Numbered from the stretch's first letter, positions 8,579-19,160 are shown. The stretch: 64,000 nucleotides of DNA from Alteromonas sp. ALT199 (GCF_018619335.1 NZ_JAHHDX010000043.1:1-64000), one strand, 5' to 3'. The notes: generated by a model from the letters alone, not told the origin. Numbers and translations: made by a program.

Positions 8579-10411
8579 ATGTGTGGAATTGTTGGCGCTG
8601 TTGCTGAACGTAACGTGGTAGAAATTCTTCTAGAAGGGTTAAAAAGACTAGAATATCGCGGCTATGATTCAGCCGGTGTAGCGCTATTGCAAAACGATGG
8701 CACATTGTCTCGTATTCGCCGTACAGGTAAAGTGCAAGAACTTGCTGATGCCGTAGCAGAAGGCGAAGCTTTGGGTACTACTGGTATTGCGCATACCCGT
8801 TGGGCAACCCACGGTGGCGTAACTGAAGCGAACGCTCACCCTCACTTTTCAACCGAACGTGTTGCCGTTGTTCACAACGGTATTATTGAAAACTACGTTA
8901 ATCTAAAAGCCCAATTAAAAGAGAAGGGCTACACCTTTACCAGCGATACTGACACTGAAAGCATTGCTCACACGGTTCACGAAGAACTTAAATCGGGCAA
9001 AGATCTGCTTGATGCAGTACAAAGCGCGGTTAAAACTTTTCACGGTGCTTATGGCACCGTCATCATGGATAAAGAAGACCCAAGTCGCGTAGTGGTTGCA
9101 CGCTCGGGCAGCCCATTAGTAATCGGTTTAGGGCTTGGTGAAAACTTTATCGCATCAGACCAAATGGCACTTTTACCAGTAACACGCCGCTTTATCTTTT
9201 TAGAAGAAGGCGATGTAGCTGAGATTACGCGCCGTGACGTTAAAATTTTCGATAAAGACGGCAATGCCGTCGAGCGCGAAGTAATTGAGTCAAACGTAGA
9301 GCACGATGCCGGCGATAAAGCGGGTTATCGTCACTACATGCTTAAAGAAATTCACGAACAGCCAACGGTTGTGCGCAACGCACTTAAGGACCGTATTGAT
9401 GAAAACGGTCTTATCGCAGATGTATTTGGTCAAGGTGCTGACGAGATATTTAAAAAAGTACAGCACGTACAAATTATTGCCTGTGGTACTAGTTACCATG
9501 CGGGAATGACGGCGCGCTACTGGCTAGAGCAGTACGCAAACGTGTCGTGTAACGTAGAAATTGCATCAGAGTTTCGTTACCGAAAATCAGTGGTTCACCC
9601 AAACAGCCTGCTTATTACTATTTCGCAATCAGGCGAGACAGCCGATACGCTAGCCGCACTTCGCTTAGCCAAAGAGCTTGGCTATATGTCTAGTTTGACC
9701 ATTTGTAACGTTCAGGGCTCGTCGCTAGTTCGCGAGTCAGACCTAGCCTTTATGACCCGCGCTGGCGCGGAAATTGGTGTAGCGTCTACCAAAGCCTTCA
9801 CTACCCAGCTTGCTGCTTTCCTTATGCTAACCCTTGCATTAGGCAAAGAGAATAGTATGACTGAGGCCGACAGCAAGGCTATAGTTTCTGCGCTTCACAG
9901 CTTACCTGCCAAGCTTGAAGAAACCTTAGCTATCACTGGCGGCATCGAAGATTTAGCTGAAGAGTTTGCCGATAAAAACCATAGTTTGTTCCTAGGTCGT
10001 GGCGATCAATATCCCATCGCCATGGAAGGAGCGCTTAAGCTTAAAGAGATTTCTTACATTCACGCCGAAGCCTACGCGTCGGGTGAATTGAAACACGGCC
10101 CACTCGCGCTAATTGATGATGAAATGCCGGTAATTGTGGTTGCACCAAATAACGAACTGCTTGAAAAGCTAAAGTCGAACGTTGAAGAAGTGCGCGCTCG
10201 TGGCGGTATTATGTACGTATTTGCTGATAAAGATGCCGCGTTTGCAGGGGATGAAACCATGCGTGTTATTGACGTACCGCACTGCGACGAGCCAATTGCA
10301 CCTATCATTTATACCTTGCCGCTGCAGCTATTGAGCTACTACGTAGCGCTTATTAAAGGTACGGACGTTGACCAGCCACGTAACTTGGCGAAGTCGGTTA
10401 CGGTGGAGTAA
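8579..10411 (+). CDS. glmS: Glutamine--fructose-6-phosphate aminotransferase (isomerizing)
   Basis: First committed enzyme of UDP-GlcNAc synthesis: fructose-6-P plus glutamine gives glucosamine-6-P. It begins MCGIVGAV, where Cys2 becomes the N-terminal nucleophile of the glutaminase domain (about 1-240). Two SIS isomerase domains follow (about 290-425 and 460-600), with [14 protein letters not shown] and the conserved C-terminus NLAKSVTVE. The length of 610 is typical. It begins 2 bases after the DeoR stop. I see no glmS ribozyme, as expected for a Gram-negative. Confidence 0.98.
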   Translation: MCGIVGAVAERNVVEILLEGLKRLEYRGYDSAGVALLQNDGTLSRIRRTGKVQELADAVAEGEALGTTGIAHTRWATHGGVTEANAHPHFSTERVAVVHNGIIENYVNLKAQLKEKGYTFTSDTDTESIAHTVHEELKSGKDLLDAVQSAVKTFHGAYGTVIMDKEDPSRVVVARSGSPLVIGLGLGENFIASDQMALLPVTRRFIFLEEGDVAEITRRDVKIFDKDGNAVEREVIESNVEHDAGDKAGYRHYMLKEIHEQPTVVRNALKDRIDENGLIADVFGQGADEIFKKVQHVQIIACGTSYHAGMTARYWLEQYANVSCNVEIASEFRYRKSVVHPNSLLITISQSGETADTLAALRLAKELGYMSSLTICNVQGSSLVRESDLAFMTRAGAEIGVASTKAFTTQLAAFLMLTLALGKENSMTEADSKAIVSALHSLPAKLEETLAITGGIEDLAEEFADKNHSLFLGRGDQYPIAMEGALKLKEISYIHAEAYASGELKHGPLALIDDEMPVIVVAPNNELLEKLKSNVEEVRARGGIMYVFADKDAAFAGDETMRVIDVPHCDEPIAPIIYTLPLQLLSYYVALIKGTDVDQPRNLAKSVTVE

Positions 10412-10512
10412 AATGACAAATCTCTCACTTGTTGAGTTCTTCTATTCTTTTTTCAATTTCCTGAGCGAATAGCTGATAGTAATTCATATCGGGCAAGCTC
10501 CAACTTATGTAA

Positions 10513-10537
10513 CCGGTGAGGTAAGTCTCCTCACCGG
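10513..10537. terminator. Hairpin downstream of glmS
   Basis: A perfect 9-bp stem CCGGTGAGG/CCTCACCGG with a 7-base loop, about 100 bases after the glmS stop. GC-rich, but followed by CTTATG rather than a U-run. A terminator is likely but not certain. Confidence 0.5.
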
Positions 10538-10544
10538 CTTATGA

Positions 10545-10955
10545 AAAGCTAGAAGAATTCAAACAAAAATCTGTCTAGTAAAGTCTGGTCGATTCAGAAT
10601 AGGAAATACCGGTATATCTGAATTCTATGAACACGATTTTATAGCATTAGGACCACAAGTTGAAATGGTTGAAAGTGAGCCTCATTATGACAAAGGCATG
10701 TATTTTTATTTGGGGTATCGACTTTCTGGAAACATTTACAATGTAGGATTACAGGGGCAGTTTAGAAGTAACGACTACGAAATCGATGCTGGCGACATTA
10801 AGCGTATTACACATACTTACGGCTTTGGTATCGTAGCTAGGCCGTTTCAAAAAGTTGGTTTCTCTTTTGGTTTTACATGGCGCACGCCTGAGTTCGAGTC
10901 GCGTCTTTATGAACGTACCCACGGTTATGGGTCATTAAATGTATTTTGGAATTAA
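10545..10955 (+). pseudogene. 5'-truncated remnant of an LpxR-like (DUF2219) outer-membrane protein
   Basis: The frame is open from just after a TGA at 10542-10544 to the stop at 10955, about 136 codons. The first ATG is only at 10665 and has no ribosome-binding site. The ending, with FSFGFTWRTPEFESR and then a YGSLNVFWN-like terminus, resembles the C-terminal strands of the lipid A 3'-O-deacylase family LpxR/DUF2219, whose members are near 300 residues. The signal peptide and most of the barrel are missing, so this is probably a gene fragment. Family assignment is from memory of the C-terminal motif and is moderate. Confidence 0.5.
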
Positions 10956-11100
10956 ATATAACAGTACTTATTTATCCCACTTCAATCACTTCATCGACAA
11001 ACCATCCCCACCCGTCTTACATGATCAAGGCAAACGTTGTAAAACAAAAAGCAAGTTCATACATACTAGTGATTACCAAGTTTAAGCATTGCGAGGCAAC

Positions 11101-12087
11101 ATGGCTATTCCTTATTCACTGCTCGATTTAGCGCCTATATCCGAAGGGTATAGCGTGAAAGATGCGTTAAACAACTCTAGGCTTATGGCTATAGAAGCGG
11201 AGCGCAGTGGCTATGAAAGAGTGTGGTTAGCGGAGCACCACGGTATGCATGGTGTAGCCAGCTCTGCCACCTCTGTAGTCTTAACGCACATTGCTAATGC
11301 TACCTCTACCATCAAAATTGGGGCGGGTGGCATTATGCTGCCCAATCATGCGCCCTTGGTCATAGCTGAACAGTTTGGCACCTTGGCTGAGTTATTTCCC
11401 AATCGCATAGAGCTTGGGTTGGGTCGTGCACCAGGTACTGATATGTCAACAGCAAGAGCGCTTCGTCGAAACTTACAAAGCGATGTCGATAGTTACCCAG
11501 ACGATATTCTAGAACTTCAGCATTACTTGGGTACACCTAAAGAGGGTCAGCCAATTGTCGCAGTGCCTGGAGCGAATACACATGTTCCGCTATGGTTGCT
11601 TGGCTCTAGCTTATACAGCGCCCAAGTGGCGGCAAAACTGGGGCTGCCATATTCATTCGCTTCTCACTTCGCACCCGATGCGCTATTTGATGCCCTCCAT
11701 GTGTATCGCAACATGTTTAAACCTTCGTCGCAGCTTTCAGAGCCAAAGGCGATGGCGGGTGTGATGGCTGTGATTGCCGAAACCGACGAAGAGGCAGAAT
11801 TGTTATTCACGTCGGTGAAGCAGCAATTTATGAACATGCGACGTGGCCTTAACAAGCCGTTCGCCAAACCTATGCAAAACTTTGATGCATATTGCACGGC
11901 AACGGATGAGGCCATGTTATCAAGTGTACTCAGATACGCTTTGGTTGGTTCGAAAGAAACCGTGCGAAGCAAGCTCGCTGAATTTATTGAGGCAACAGAT
12001 ATTGATGAGATTATTGTGTCGATGCCAATTTACGATATAGAAGCGCGGTTATTTAGTGTTAAAGCGTTCGCAGACATCGCGTTATAG
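11101..12087 (+). CDS. Luciferase-like flavin monooxygenase (YhbW type)
   Basis: A 328-residue single-domain LLM-class flavin enzyme. The opening [11 protein letters not shown], the WLAEHHGM segment, [20 protein letters not shown] and GLGRAPGTD match the E. coli YhbW group very closely. The substrate is unknown. The frame is open from TTG 11089, but ATG 11101 has GAGG 5-8 bases upstream and fits the family N-terminus. It stands alone, between the LpxR remnant and a signalling gene pair. Confidence 0.92.
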   Translation: MAIPYSLLDLAPISEGYSVKDALNNSRLMAIEAERSGYERVWLAEHHGMHGVASSATSVVLTHIANATSTIKIGAGGIMLPNHAPLVIAEQFGTLAELFPNRIELGLGRAPGTDMSTARALRRNLQSDVDSYPDDILELQHYLGTPKEGQPIVAVPGANTHVPLWLLGSSLYSAQVAAKLGLPYSFASHFAPDALFDALHVYRNMFKPSSQLSEPKAMAGVMAVIAETDEEAELLFTSVKQQFMNMRRGLNKPFAKPMQNFDAYCTATDEAMLSSVLRYALVGSKETVRSKLAEFIEATDIDEIIVSMPIYDIEARLFSVKAFADIAL

Positions 12088-12211
12088 TGCTTAAAGAGTT
12101 ATTACCAGTGTTAAGCATTTGGTCATAACTTCTTCTATGCAATGCTCAATAATAACTTTATGATATACAGTGATGTGTGTATTTTCATTTAGTTTTTACA
12201 GGTTTATAGTC

Positions 12212-13234
12212 ATGCGAAAGGTCTGGATTTTCTTTTTCTCCGCGCTTATTTGTTTCGCGGTGACCTTGAGTTCTGCGCAAGCAAAAGAAGTGCTAGACCT
12301 TGTTATCCTTGAAACGCTCCCCGTTCCCATTGTAGCCGAATCACGGGCCGAATTTGAAAAAGAGCTTATTCGTATTATGCCCGAACACGACATAAATATA
12401 GCCACCTATAATGCTGAGGGGTCTGAGGAACGCGCTAAAGAAATATTAAGTGAGTTGGCGCACAAACCTGCTCCTGACCTTATTGTATCTGTTGCCACTC
12501 TTGCAGCTCGCGCCCTTAATACCTCTGAAGAATTTATTGATACCCCGAAACTTTTTATGGTTGTTTCAGCCCCCGTTGAAGAGGGAATAGTCCCTGCTAT
12601 TGGAGCCGTGAGCAATCGCAATATGACGGGGGAGTCGCACGTACTCGATGCGAAGGTTAAGCTTGATATGTTGGATGGCGTGCTCAGAGCATCAAACCCC
12701 TCATCACCTTTCACCATAGGGTTAGTACATTCAACTTACCCCTCTTCGAGTAATTTGGTAAACCAATTGCTTGCGTTAGACAGCGAATATGAAAATATAA
12801 ACTTGGTTGCAGTCAGCACGACTTATTTAGAAGGCGATGAAGGGCTGGTTGAAATGACCGATAGTATTGTTGATAGCTTAAACCAAAAGAGATCAGAACT
12901 TGACGGTTATTGGCTGTCGTCAGGTCCTTTGGCTGAAGCCAACGGCCTAGTTGAAAAAGTCAAAGAGACTTCAGGGTTGCTTCCTTTGTTTGCTGAAAGT
13001 ATTTCATCTGTTAAAAAAGGCGCGCTTATTGGCGTGGTTTCTGAACCGGCTAGTATTGGAAAATCAGCAGCAAGAAAAGCGAAGCTGATACTGCAGAGAA
13101 AATCGGCGAGAGACATTCCCGTTGGTAAAATGGATACGTACACTGTTGCAGTAAATGTAACTACGGCAATTAAACTTCAACTGCCTATCCCATCAAGTTA
13201 CCTAAAACTCTCCAAAGAGCATGTGTATCAATAA
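12212..13234 (+). CDS. ABC substrate-binding-like periplasmic protein
   Basis: A 340-residue protein with a signal peptide ending near SSAQA (WIFFFSALICFAVTLSSAQA), then a bilobed periplasmic-binding fold. It resembles the ABC_sub_bind family (PF04392): LDLVILETLPVP, DLIVSVATLAARAL and GVVSEPASIGKSAA. No ABC transporter genes are nearby. The gene sits 19 bases before a hybrid histidine kinase on the same strand, so it probably serves as a ligand sensor for that kinase, in the manner of TorT-TorS or LuxP-LuxQ. That pairing is inference. ATG 12212 is chosen because it starts the signal peptide; the open frame extends to 12170. Confidence 0.72.
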   Translation: MRKVWIFFFSALICFAVTLSSAQAKEVLDLVILETLPVPIVAESRAEFEKELIRIMPEHDINIATYNAEGSEERAKEILSELAHKPAPDLIVSVATLAARALNTSEEFIDTPKLFMVVSAPVEEGIVPAIGAVSNRNMTGESHVLDAKVKLDMLDGVLRASNPSSPFTIGLVHSTYPSSSNLVNQLLALDSEYENINLVAVSTTYLEGDEGLVEMTDSIVDSLNQKRSELDGYWLSSGPLAEANGLVEKVKETSGLLPLFAESISSVKKGALIGVVSEPASIGKSAARKAKLILQRKSARDIPVGKMDTYTVAVNVTTAIKLQLPIPSSYLKLSKEHVYQ

Positions 13235-13253
13235 GGCCTAATTAGAAGCAAGT

Positions 13254-15179
13254 ATGCGAATTAAATCAAAACTGCTAGTTATCTACATTCCAATTTTGTT
13301 AATTGGTATGGCTCTTGCCGGCTATTGGGCCTATCTGACAGCGTACGACTCGGTCCGCGAAAGGGAATACCAGCTTCTTACCCAAACCCTTACGCTAAAC
13401 GTGTTAGAAATCATAGATGAAAGGCATAAGCTTCTTATTGAATCTGGGCTTGAGAACGTGCCCGTGTTTCGCGATGCTTACCAAAAAGAAGTTTTTGAAG
13501 AGCTGAAGTCGTTGCAGCAGGCAACCAACCGGCATTTTGCTATTAGTGAGAAAAGTACAGACACGGTCATATTTAGCACTGCTGAGAGTACGGTTGAATT
13601 GAATGTGGAAGATGCAAGCAGAACAATTATTGCTAACCGAGAAGTGGCGTTTGGTGAATCGAATGTCAACGATTCCGATGTACTTTTTGCCTGCGCTGAA
13701 TTCGAACCTTGGAATTGGAAAGTTACCGTATTACAGTCTGCAGACTCTCTTCAGTCTTCGCTGTCTACCATAGCCACACTTACATCTTTAGTTACCCTTT
13801 TTACTGTAGTTATTGTGAGCCTTTTAATAGGGCGAGTTACACAAATATTTGTTGTTTCTCCCATTGAGAAAATTAAATCAGCAGCAAGTCGCATCGCAGT
13901 TGACCATAAAAAGGTTAGTATCGACCTTCAACAAAACGATGAACTTGGAACTCTTGCTCGTGATGTCGAAGCTATGTCTGGAGAAATTGAGCAGTATGTT
14001 GCACAAGCCCAACAGGCAAATCGTGCAAAAACCGATTTTCTAGCAGTAATGAGCCACGAGATCAGAACGCCGCTAAACGGTATTCAAGGCTTGGCTACAC
14101 TGCTTCTAGATACACCGCTTTCAGACAAACAGCACCAGTATGCTAGCGATTTGAAGTCATCGGCATCTATTCTTGCTACTGTTATAAACGACGTATTAGA
14201 TCTTTCTAAAATTGAATCGGGTATGTCGGAAATTGATGTGACAGAGTTCGATCTTGACTCAATGCTGAACGACCTGATTACACTATTAGGTACAAATGCG
14301 AGTGCGAACAGTACCCGGTTAGTTTATAAGAGCAAGAATTTAGAGTCTGTGGCGGTTACCAGCGATATTACTAAGCTTCGCCAAATCATTATTAACCTGG
14401 TGAGTAATGCTATCAAGTTTACTCACAAAGGTACGGTGAGTGTCTCTGCTAAACTTAAACAGCCCTCAACAGAAACCATGAGTGATAATCGTTTAGTCAT
14501 TGCAGTTAAAGATACCGGTATTGGTATTGATTCAGAAAGGCTTGAGCATATCTTTGACAAGTTCACCCAGTCTGATTCGTCAATTACTCGTAAGTATGGC
14601 GGAACGGGTTTAGGTCTTGCTATTGCTAAGCAGCTTGCTCATATACTAGGTGGTGACATTAAAGTGGTAAGTAAAGTGGGCGAAGGTTCATGCTTTACCG
14701 TTACTGCAAATGTTCAATCTCGACTGAAATCAGAAACATTGACCGACTCTACGTCTGCGCGTCAAGCCCATGGCGCTAGCTTACCAAAAGGGCTTAAAAT
14801 TCTATTGGCTGAAGACAATGCTATCAATGCTGTAGTGGCACAAGCGTTGTTAGAACAGCTAAACTGCGATGTTGAACATGTTGATAATGGACTGAAAGCC
14901 GCAGCGCGTGTCGAAGAAGGTGGAATTGATGTTGTCTTCATGGATATACATATGCCTGTTATGGATGGTATAGAAGCAACGAAACGCATTAGAAAGCTAG
15001 ATGGTGAACTTGGTGAAATACCGGTGATAGGTCTTACCGCAGAGGCATTTAAAGAGCGCCACTTAACATTCAAGCAGGCGGGGATGGACGATATTGTCAC
15101 TAAGCCTGTCACCGTTGAAGCACTGCAAGAAAGTTTGTCAAAACTGGCGCTTAGCCAAGAAGTCACTGATAATAGTTAA
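13254..15179 (+). CDS. Hybrid sensor histidine kinase with C-terminal receiver
   Basis: A 641-residue inner-membrane kinase. Membrane helices at about 7-27 and 173-193 enclose a periplasmic sensor, followed by HAMP (about 190-245), HisKA and HATPase_c. The phosphorylated His is His268 in MSHEIRTPLNG. The ATP-binding boxes are LVSNAIKFTHKG (N), DTGIGI (G1) and GGTGLGLAI (G2). A receiver domain occupies about 515-632, with the acceptor Asp near 564 (MDIHMPVMDG) and the conserved Lys in KPVT. No Hpt domain is present, so the next relay protein must be elsewhere. The upstream binding protein and downstream diguanylate cyclase suggest a ligand-to-c-di-GMP pathway. Confidence 0.93.
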   Translation: MRIKSKLLVIYIPILLIGMALAGYWAYLTAYDSVREREYQLLTQTLTLNVLEIIDERHKLLIESGLENVPVFRDAYQKEVFEELKSLQQATNRHFAISEKSTDTVIFSTAESTVELNVEDASRTIIANREVAFGESNVNDSDVLFACAEFEPWNWKVTVLQSADSLQSSLSTIATLTSLVTLFTVVIVSLLIGRVTQIFVVSPIEKIKSAASRIAVDHKKVSIDLQQNDELGTLARDVEAMSGEIEQYVAQAQQANRAKTDFLAVMSHEIRTPLNGIQGLATLLLDTPLSDKQHQYASDLKSSASILATVINDVLDLSKIESGMSEIDVTEFDLDSMLNDLITLLGTNASANSTRLVYKSKNLESVAVTSDITKLRQIIINLVSNAIKFTHKGTVSVSAKLKQPSTETMSDNRLVIAVKDTGIGIDSERLEHIFDKFTQSDSSITRKYGGTGLGLAIAKQLAHILGGDIKVVSKVGEGSCFTVTANVQSRLKSETLTDSTSARQAHGASLPKGLKILLAEDNAINAVVAQALLEQLNCDVEHVDNGLKAAARVEEGGIDVVFMDIHMPVMDGIEATKRIRKLDGELGEIPVIGLTAEAFKERHLTFKQAGMDDIVTKPVTVEALQESLSKLALSQEVTDNS

Positions 15180-15281
15180 AGCAACTCTGCGTCAATGTGT
15201 TGCGTTTGTATAGCCAGTGGTGGTTGCCACCATCGGCTGTATTGAAATACTTATACACGACTTTATTTATTAAGGTGACGA

Positions 15282-16352
15282 GTGCAAATCCACAGACCCA
15301 GTGAACAACGCAGGCTAAGAATCGCTCTTATTATTGGCGCTATTCTGGTAATAGTGTTCATGGCAGCTGATTTAGTGCTATTGCCTAGCAGTATGTACGA
15401 ATTGTACACCTTCGACCGTCTACTTCTTCAATTCCCTATTGTACTCATCGTTGTTGGACTGTCTTTTTGGCGCGAATTCATGCGGTATCGAGCGTACATA
15501 TTTGCCGGCCTGCTTATTGCGCTTTCCTACAGCAACTATTGGTTAATATGGGTTTGCTGGGAAGAGCACAACTTTATTTTTCCCTACGAAGGCACCATCC
15601 TCTATGCATTCTTTTGTGTATTCGCGTTGGGTATTCCATTTAGGTTAGCAGCCGCAGCTAATGTCATTAATATCTTGGGGTTTTTAGGGCTAATGTGGGT
15701 AGCGCCGGTTTATGGTGACAGGGTTCCTATTTCAGCAGCTTTTGTATCAGGGTCATTATTTACATGCGTTTACGCTCGTTATCGGCTCGATCGCAGTGTA
15801 CGCATGCTCAAAGAAACTAACGACCGTTTATTAAAGCTTAGCAAGTTCGACCCGTTATCTGATTTACTCAATCGACGCGCTCTGCGAGATCAAAGTGAAA
15901 AGTTGTTGGCCTTAAGTAAGCGTCATGACGTGTCGATGGCTGTATTAATGCTCGATTTAGATGACTTCAAAAAATACAACGACAGTTTTGGTCACCAACA
16001 GGGTGATGAAGCAATAAAAGAACAAGCGTGTATTATGAAGCAAGTATTTAAACGGGAAACTGATATTTTGGGCCGCTACGGTGGCGAAGAGTTTATTGTT
16101 GTTTTAAGCGATATCAGTAAAGAGCAGGTAGAAAAGCACGCGCAAGCACTATTGGATAAATGGAAGCAGGCTCAATTAAAACATGCGAAGGGAGCAAAGC
16201 ACCCGTTTATGAGTTGTTCAATTGGTGTTGCTTACGCCAGTAAAGTTGGTGAAATATCCATTGATTGGCTTGTTGATGAAGCCGATAAATTACTTTATGA
16301 AGCTAAAGAAAAAGGTAAAGCACAGTATGTGATAACAGAAGCACAGTGCTAG
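15282..16352 (+). CDS. Integral-membrane diguanylate cyclase
   Basis: A 356-residue protein with about six N-terminal membrane helices (15-175) and a C-terminal GGDEF domain (about 183-350) that makes c-di-GMP from two GTP. The catalytic motif is intact (GGEEF, 267-271), and an inhibitory I-site RETD lies at 258-261, so feedback inhibition is expected. The start is GTG 15282 with AAGG upstream. It follows the hybrid kinase by about 100 bases on the same strand and may be its functional output, although there is no receiver domain to link them directly. Confidence 0.93.
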   Translation: MQIHRPSEQRRLRIALIIGAILVIVFMAADLVLLPSSMYELYTFDRLLLQFPIVLIVVGLSFWREFMRYRAYIFAGLLIALSYSNYWLIWVCWEEHNFIFPYEGTILYAFFCVFALGIPFRLAAAANVINILGFLGLMWVAPVYGDRVPISAAFVSGSLFTCVYARYRLDRSVRMLKETNDRLLKLSKFDPLSDLLNRRALRDQSEKLLALSKRHDVSMAVLMLDLDDFKKYNDSFGHQQGDEAIKEQACIMKQVFKRETDILGRYGGEEFIVVLSDISKEQVEKHAQALLDKWKQAQLKHAKGAKHPFMSCSIGVAYASKVGEISIDWLVDEADKLLYEAKEKGKAQYVITEAQC

Positions 16353-16396
16353 CGTAAACACTGTGCTCTTAATTTAAACGGTACTCTTCGTTTAAA
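16340..16396. terminator. Convergent terminator hairpins between cyclase and reductase genes
   Basis: A perfect 9-bp stem AGCACAGTG/CACTGTGCT (16340-16348 with 16359-16367) includes the end of the cyclase gene. An adjacent perfect 8-bp stem TTTAAACG/CGTTTAAA lies at 16373-16380 and 16389-16396. They lie between convergent genes and probably terminate both strands. Confidence 0.6.
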
Positions 16397-16399
16397 AAA

Positions 16400-17398
16400 T
16401 TACAGCTTAAGTATCATTTTTCCGGTGTTTTTACCTTCAAACAGCATATTTAAGCCTTTTTCGGCGTTATCTAAACCTTCAATGGTATGCGCGCGGTACT
16501 TTATCTTTCCTTGCTGGACATAAGGTGTGAGTTTTTCTAAAAGCTTTGGAATTTCATCCCAATGATCTGGCATCGCAAACCCACGAATATTGATACGTTT
16601 TTTGATAAGCGGGATCCAGTTTGGCCCCGGAGCGAGGTTTTCCGACTGATAATCGGCAATCATTCCACATACAACAATACGCCCATGGGCATTCATTCGG
16701 TTGACGATATGCTGTTGAATCGGGCCGCCAGTATTTTCGAAGAATACGTCTATTTTGTCTGGAGTAAGCTCTGCTAGCTTTTCTTCTAAGTCATCAGTTT
16801 TGTAGTTGATTGCGCCGTCAAACCCAAGCTCGTTGACAATCCAGTCGGCCTTGTCGTCACTACCCACTACGCCAATTACGCGAAGCCCATCCGCTTTTGC
16901 TAGCTGACCCACTATTGAACCTACAGAGCCTGCCGCACCTGTGACAATAAGGGTTTCGCCTTCTTTGGGCTCGCCAAAATTAAATAGACCAGTAGTAGCG
17001 GTTAAGCCGGGTAATGCAAATACGCATAACGCCATTTCTTCCGTTATGCCATCTTGAAGTTTATTAAAGCCTGATCCATCACTTAGTACATACTCACTCC
17101 AGCCAGTCATGCCCATAACCTTGTCGCCAACTGAAAAGTTTGGATTATTAGACTCAACGACTTCGCCCACACCGCTAGAGCGCATAACATCGCCAAGCTC
17201 TACAGGAGGAATATAGCTTTCTCTGTCTTCACTCATCCAACCTAACATGGCAGGGTCTAGAGACATGTGGGTTTGCTTAATTAGAATTTGGCCGCCCTTT
17301 AGCGTCGGTATTTCAAGTTCTTTTGTTTCGAATAGATGAGGGCCAATTTTTCCATCTTCGGGACGCTTTACCAGCGTGATAGCTTTATATGTTGACAT
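16400..17398 (-). CDS. NADP-dependent MDR-family oxidoreductase (CurA/leukotriene-B4-reductase type)
   Basis: A 332-residue zinc-free medium-chain reductase. It opens STYKAITLVKRPEDGKIG, has GMTGWSEY and the nucleotide-binding VTGAAGSVGSIVGQLAK, and ends near GKMILKL, as in E. coli CurA/YncB and prostaglandin reductases. It should reduce alpha,beta-unsaturated carbonyl compounds with NADPH. The open frame extends upstream to 17530, but the ATG at 17398 is preceded by an excellent AGGAGG (caggaggata), so the shorter form is the real protein. Confidence 0.92.
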   Translation of the reverse strand: MSTYKAITLVKRPEDGKIGPHLFETKELEIPTLKGGQILIKQTHMSLDPAMLGWMSEDRESYIPPVELGDVMRSSGVGEVVESNNPNFSVGDKVMGMTGWSEYVLSDGSGFNKLQDGITEEMALCVFALPGLTATTGLFNFGEPKEGETLIVTGAAGSVGSIVGQLAKADGLRVIGVVGSDDKADWIVNELGFDGAINYKTDDLEEKLAELTPDKIDVFFENTGGPIQQHIVNRMNAHGRIVVCGMIADYQSENLAPGPNWIPLIKKRINIRGFAMPDHWDEIPKLLEKLTPYVQQGKIKYRAHTIEGLDNAEKGLNMLFEGKNTGKMILKL

Positions 17399-17800
17399 TG
17401 TATCCTCCTGTAACATGTAAAAAGTTTCTGGTGATGTGCCTAATGATTTGCCTAGTATTGAAACGCAATATGCATAGCTGAGATCACCCATCGATTGTAA
17501 AAATAGGGTGGGGCTTATTGTTATAAACACAACCAGTGTGCATGTGTAGTTATAAAATTAAGAGAAAAATGAAGTCAGTAACAGTAGTTATTAGTGATAG
17601 TGATAAATAATTTCATTAACAATATCGTGATCTTTGGTTAACTTAAGGTTATCAAGGTTGTTTATAAATGCGTCGAAGTTGTAGCTAAAATTGTAAAAAA
17701 TGCGATAAAAGTGCGTAAATAACGTTTACTTGCATTGAACAAAAGTACTCATATCCGTAGAATGCCCGGTGCAATTTTCCCCTATTACAATGAGTATCTT
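17399..17800. other. Divergent promoter region, reductase / fadL
   Basis: About 400 AT-rich bases between two divergent genes. Apart from the reductase's AGGAGG (17402-17408) I see no gene or clear operator. It should hold both promoters. Confidence 0.5.
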
Positions 17801-19135
17801 ATGAAGCAACAGTTTTCTTTACGTGCCTCAGTTTGCTTAGCGCTTGCTACCTTAGCCTCTTCTTCTGCGCTGGCAGCTGGTTTCCAAGTTAATGAACACA
17901 GTGCAAACGGTTTAGGCCGCGCTATGGCTGGCCAAGCGGCTAAGCCAGAGAATGCCTCGATTTTAGCAACCAATCCTGCAGCAATTGGTGTATTTAAAGA
18001 AGCTGAGTTCAGTGCATCGGTAAGCTTTATCGACCCGAATGTAGATATTAATGGCACTGCTACTTATGCATTGGGAGACATGCCTCTTCCAACTGATGCG
18101 ACATCTCTTTCAACTTCAGCAACGGAAGATGATATTGCTGATACTGCGTTTGTACCTGGATTTTTCTATACCACTCCAATCGATGAAAAGTTCTCAGCTG
18201 GTGTTGGTGTGTTTACCACTTATGGTCTTCGCTCTGATTACTCAAACGACTTCGAAGCGTTGCCGTTTGCAGATGAAGCAGAAGTTAAAAGCGTAACGTT
18301 CAACCCAGCTATATCTTACAAAGTTAACGAACAGCTAATGATTGGCTTTGGTCTTAATGCGACCTACGCTGAAGCAGAAATTGGCTCAGGGGTTTCCGAG
18401 TCTCTATCGTTTGCTTTTAACGCATTAGGTACCACTGTACCAGCAGGAGCATCTCTTTTTAATCTTGAAGGCGACGACTGGGGTTACGGCTGGAACGCGG
18501 GTATTTTCTGGCAGCCTACTGACATGACTAATATTGCTCTTTCATATCGTGCTGAGACTAAGCTTGAATTGAGCGGTGAAGTGTCTTCAGATTTGAGAGC
18601 AGCACTTAACCAAGGTGGAAGCCTTGATTTGAACTTAGCTGCAATTACAGAGTTAGCAATTGATCAGAAGCTAAATGATCAATGGTCTGTTCAAAGCAGT
18701 GTTACTTTTACTGATTGGAGTACTTTCCAAAAGCTTGAAGCGAATCTTGAAAGTGGTGATGACTTTCTAATCAAAGAAGAAAATTTTGACGATTCGTGGC
18801 GTGCATCAATCGGAGTTACCTACATCTTAAACGATGAGATTACTCTTCGTGCAGGTTACGCCTATGACGATGGCGTGGTATCGGTCGAAAACCGTTCGCT
18901 AAGTATTCCTGATACTGACCGTCACTGGGTGTCTGCTGGTATGACTTACACAATGAGTGAAGACACCTCGATTGACCTAGCCTACGTATTTATTGATGGT
19001 CGTAAAGCAAATATCGATAAAAGCAGAACGATTGTTGAAGATGTAATGCCAGGTACTGACTTTACCACTAACTTTACTGGTACTCAGTCAGCTACTGCGC
19101 ACATTCTAAGTGTTCAAATGAACACTCGCTTCTAA
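17801..19135 (+). CDS. FadL-family outer-membrane transporter for hydrophobic compounds
   Basis: A 444-residue outer-membrane beta-barrel that should carry long-chain fatty acids or other hydrophobic molecules across the outer membrane. The signal peptide (QFSLRASVCLALATLASSSALA) is followed directly by AGFQVNEHSANGLGRAMAG, the N-terminal hatch signature of FadL. The protein ends in a C-terminal aromatic residue (NTRF), as barrels do. The open frame starts at 17735, but ATG 17801 gives a proper signal peptide. A strong terminator follows. A LysR gene lies convergent downstream; no operon partner is evident. Confidence 0.92.
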   Translation: MKQQFSLRASVCLALATLASSSALAAGFQVNEHSANGLGRAMAGQAAKPENASILATNPAAIGVFKEAEFSASVSFIDPNVDINGTATYALGDMPLPTDATSLSTSATEDDIADTAFVPGFFYTTPIDEKFSAGVGVFTTYGLRSDYSNDFEALPFADEAEVKSVTFNPAISYKVNEQLMIGFGLNATYAEAEIGSGVSESLSFAFNALGTTVPAGASLFNLEGDDWGYGWNAGIFWQPTDMTNIALSYRAETKLELSGEVSSDLRAALNQGGSLDLNLAAITELAIDQKLNDQWSVQSSVTFTDWSTFQKLEANLESGDDFLIKEENFDDSWRASIGVTYILNDEITLRAGYAYDDGVVSVENRSLSIPDTDRHWVSAGMTYTMSEDTSIDLAYVFIDGRKANIDKSRTIVEDVMPGTDFTTNFTGTQSATAHILSVQMNTRF

Positions 19136-19160
19136 TAAACAAAGAAGCCAAAGCGATACA

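Noticed and set aside
10505-10540. Tn7-type attachment site after glmS
   Set aside because: No Tn7 ends or transposase genes are visible; only a terminator-like hairpin and a gene remnant.
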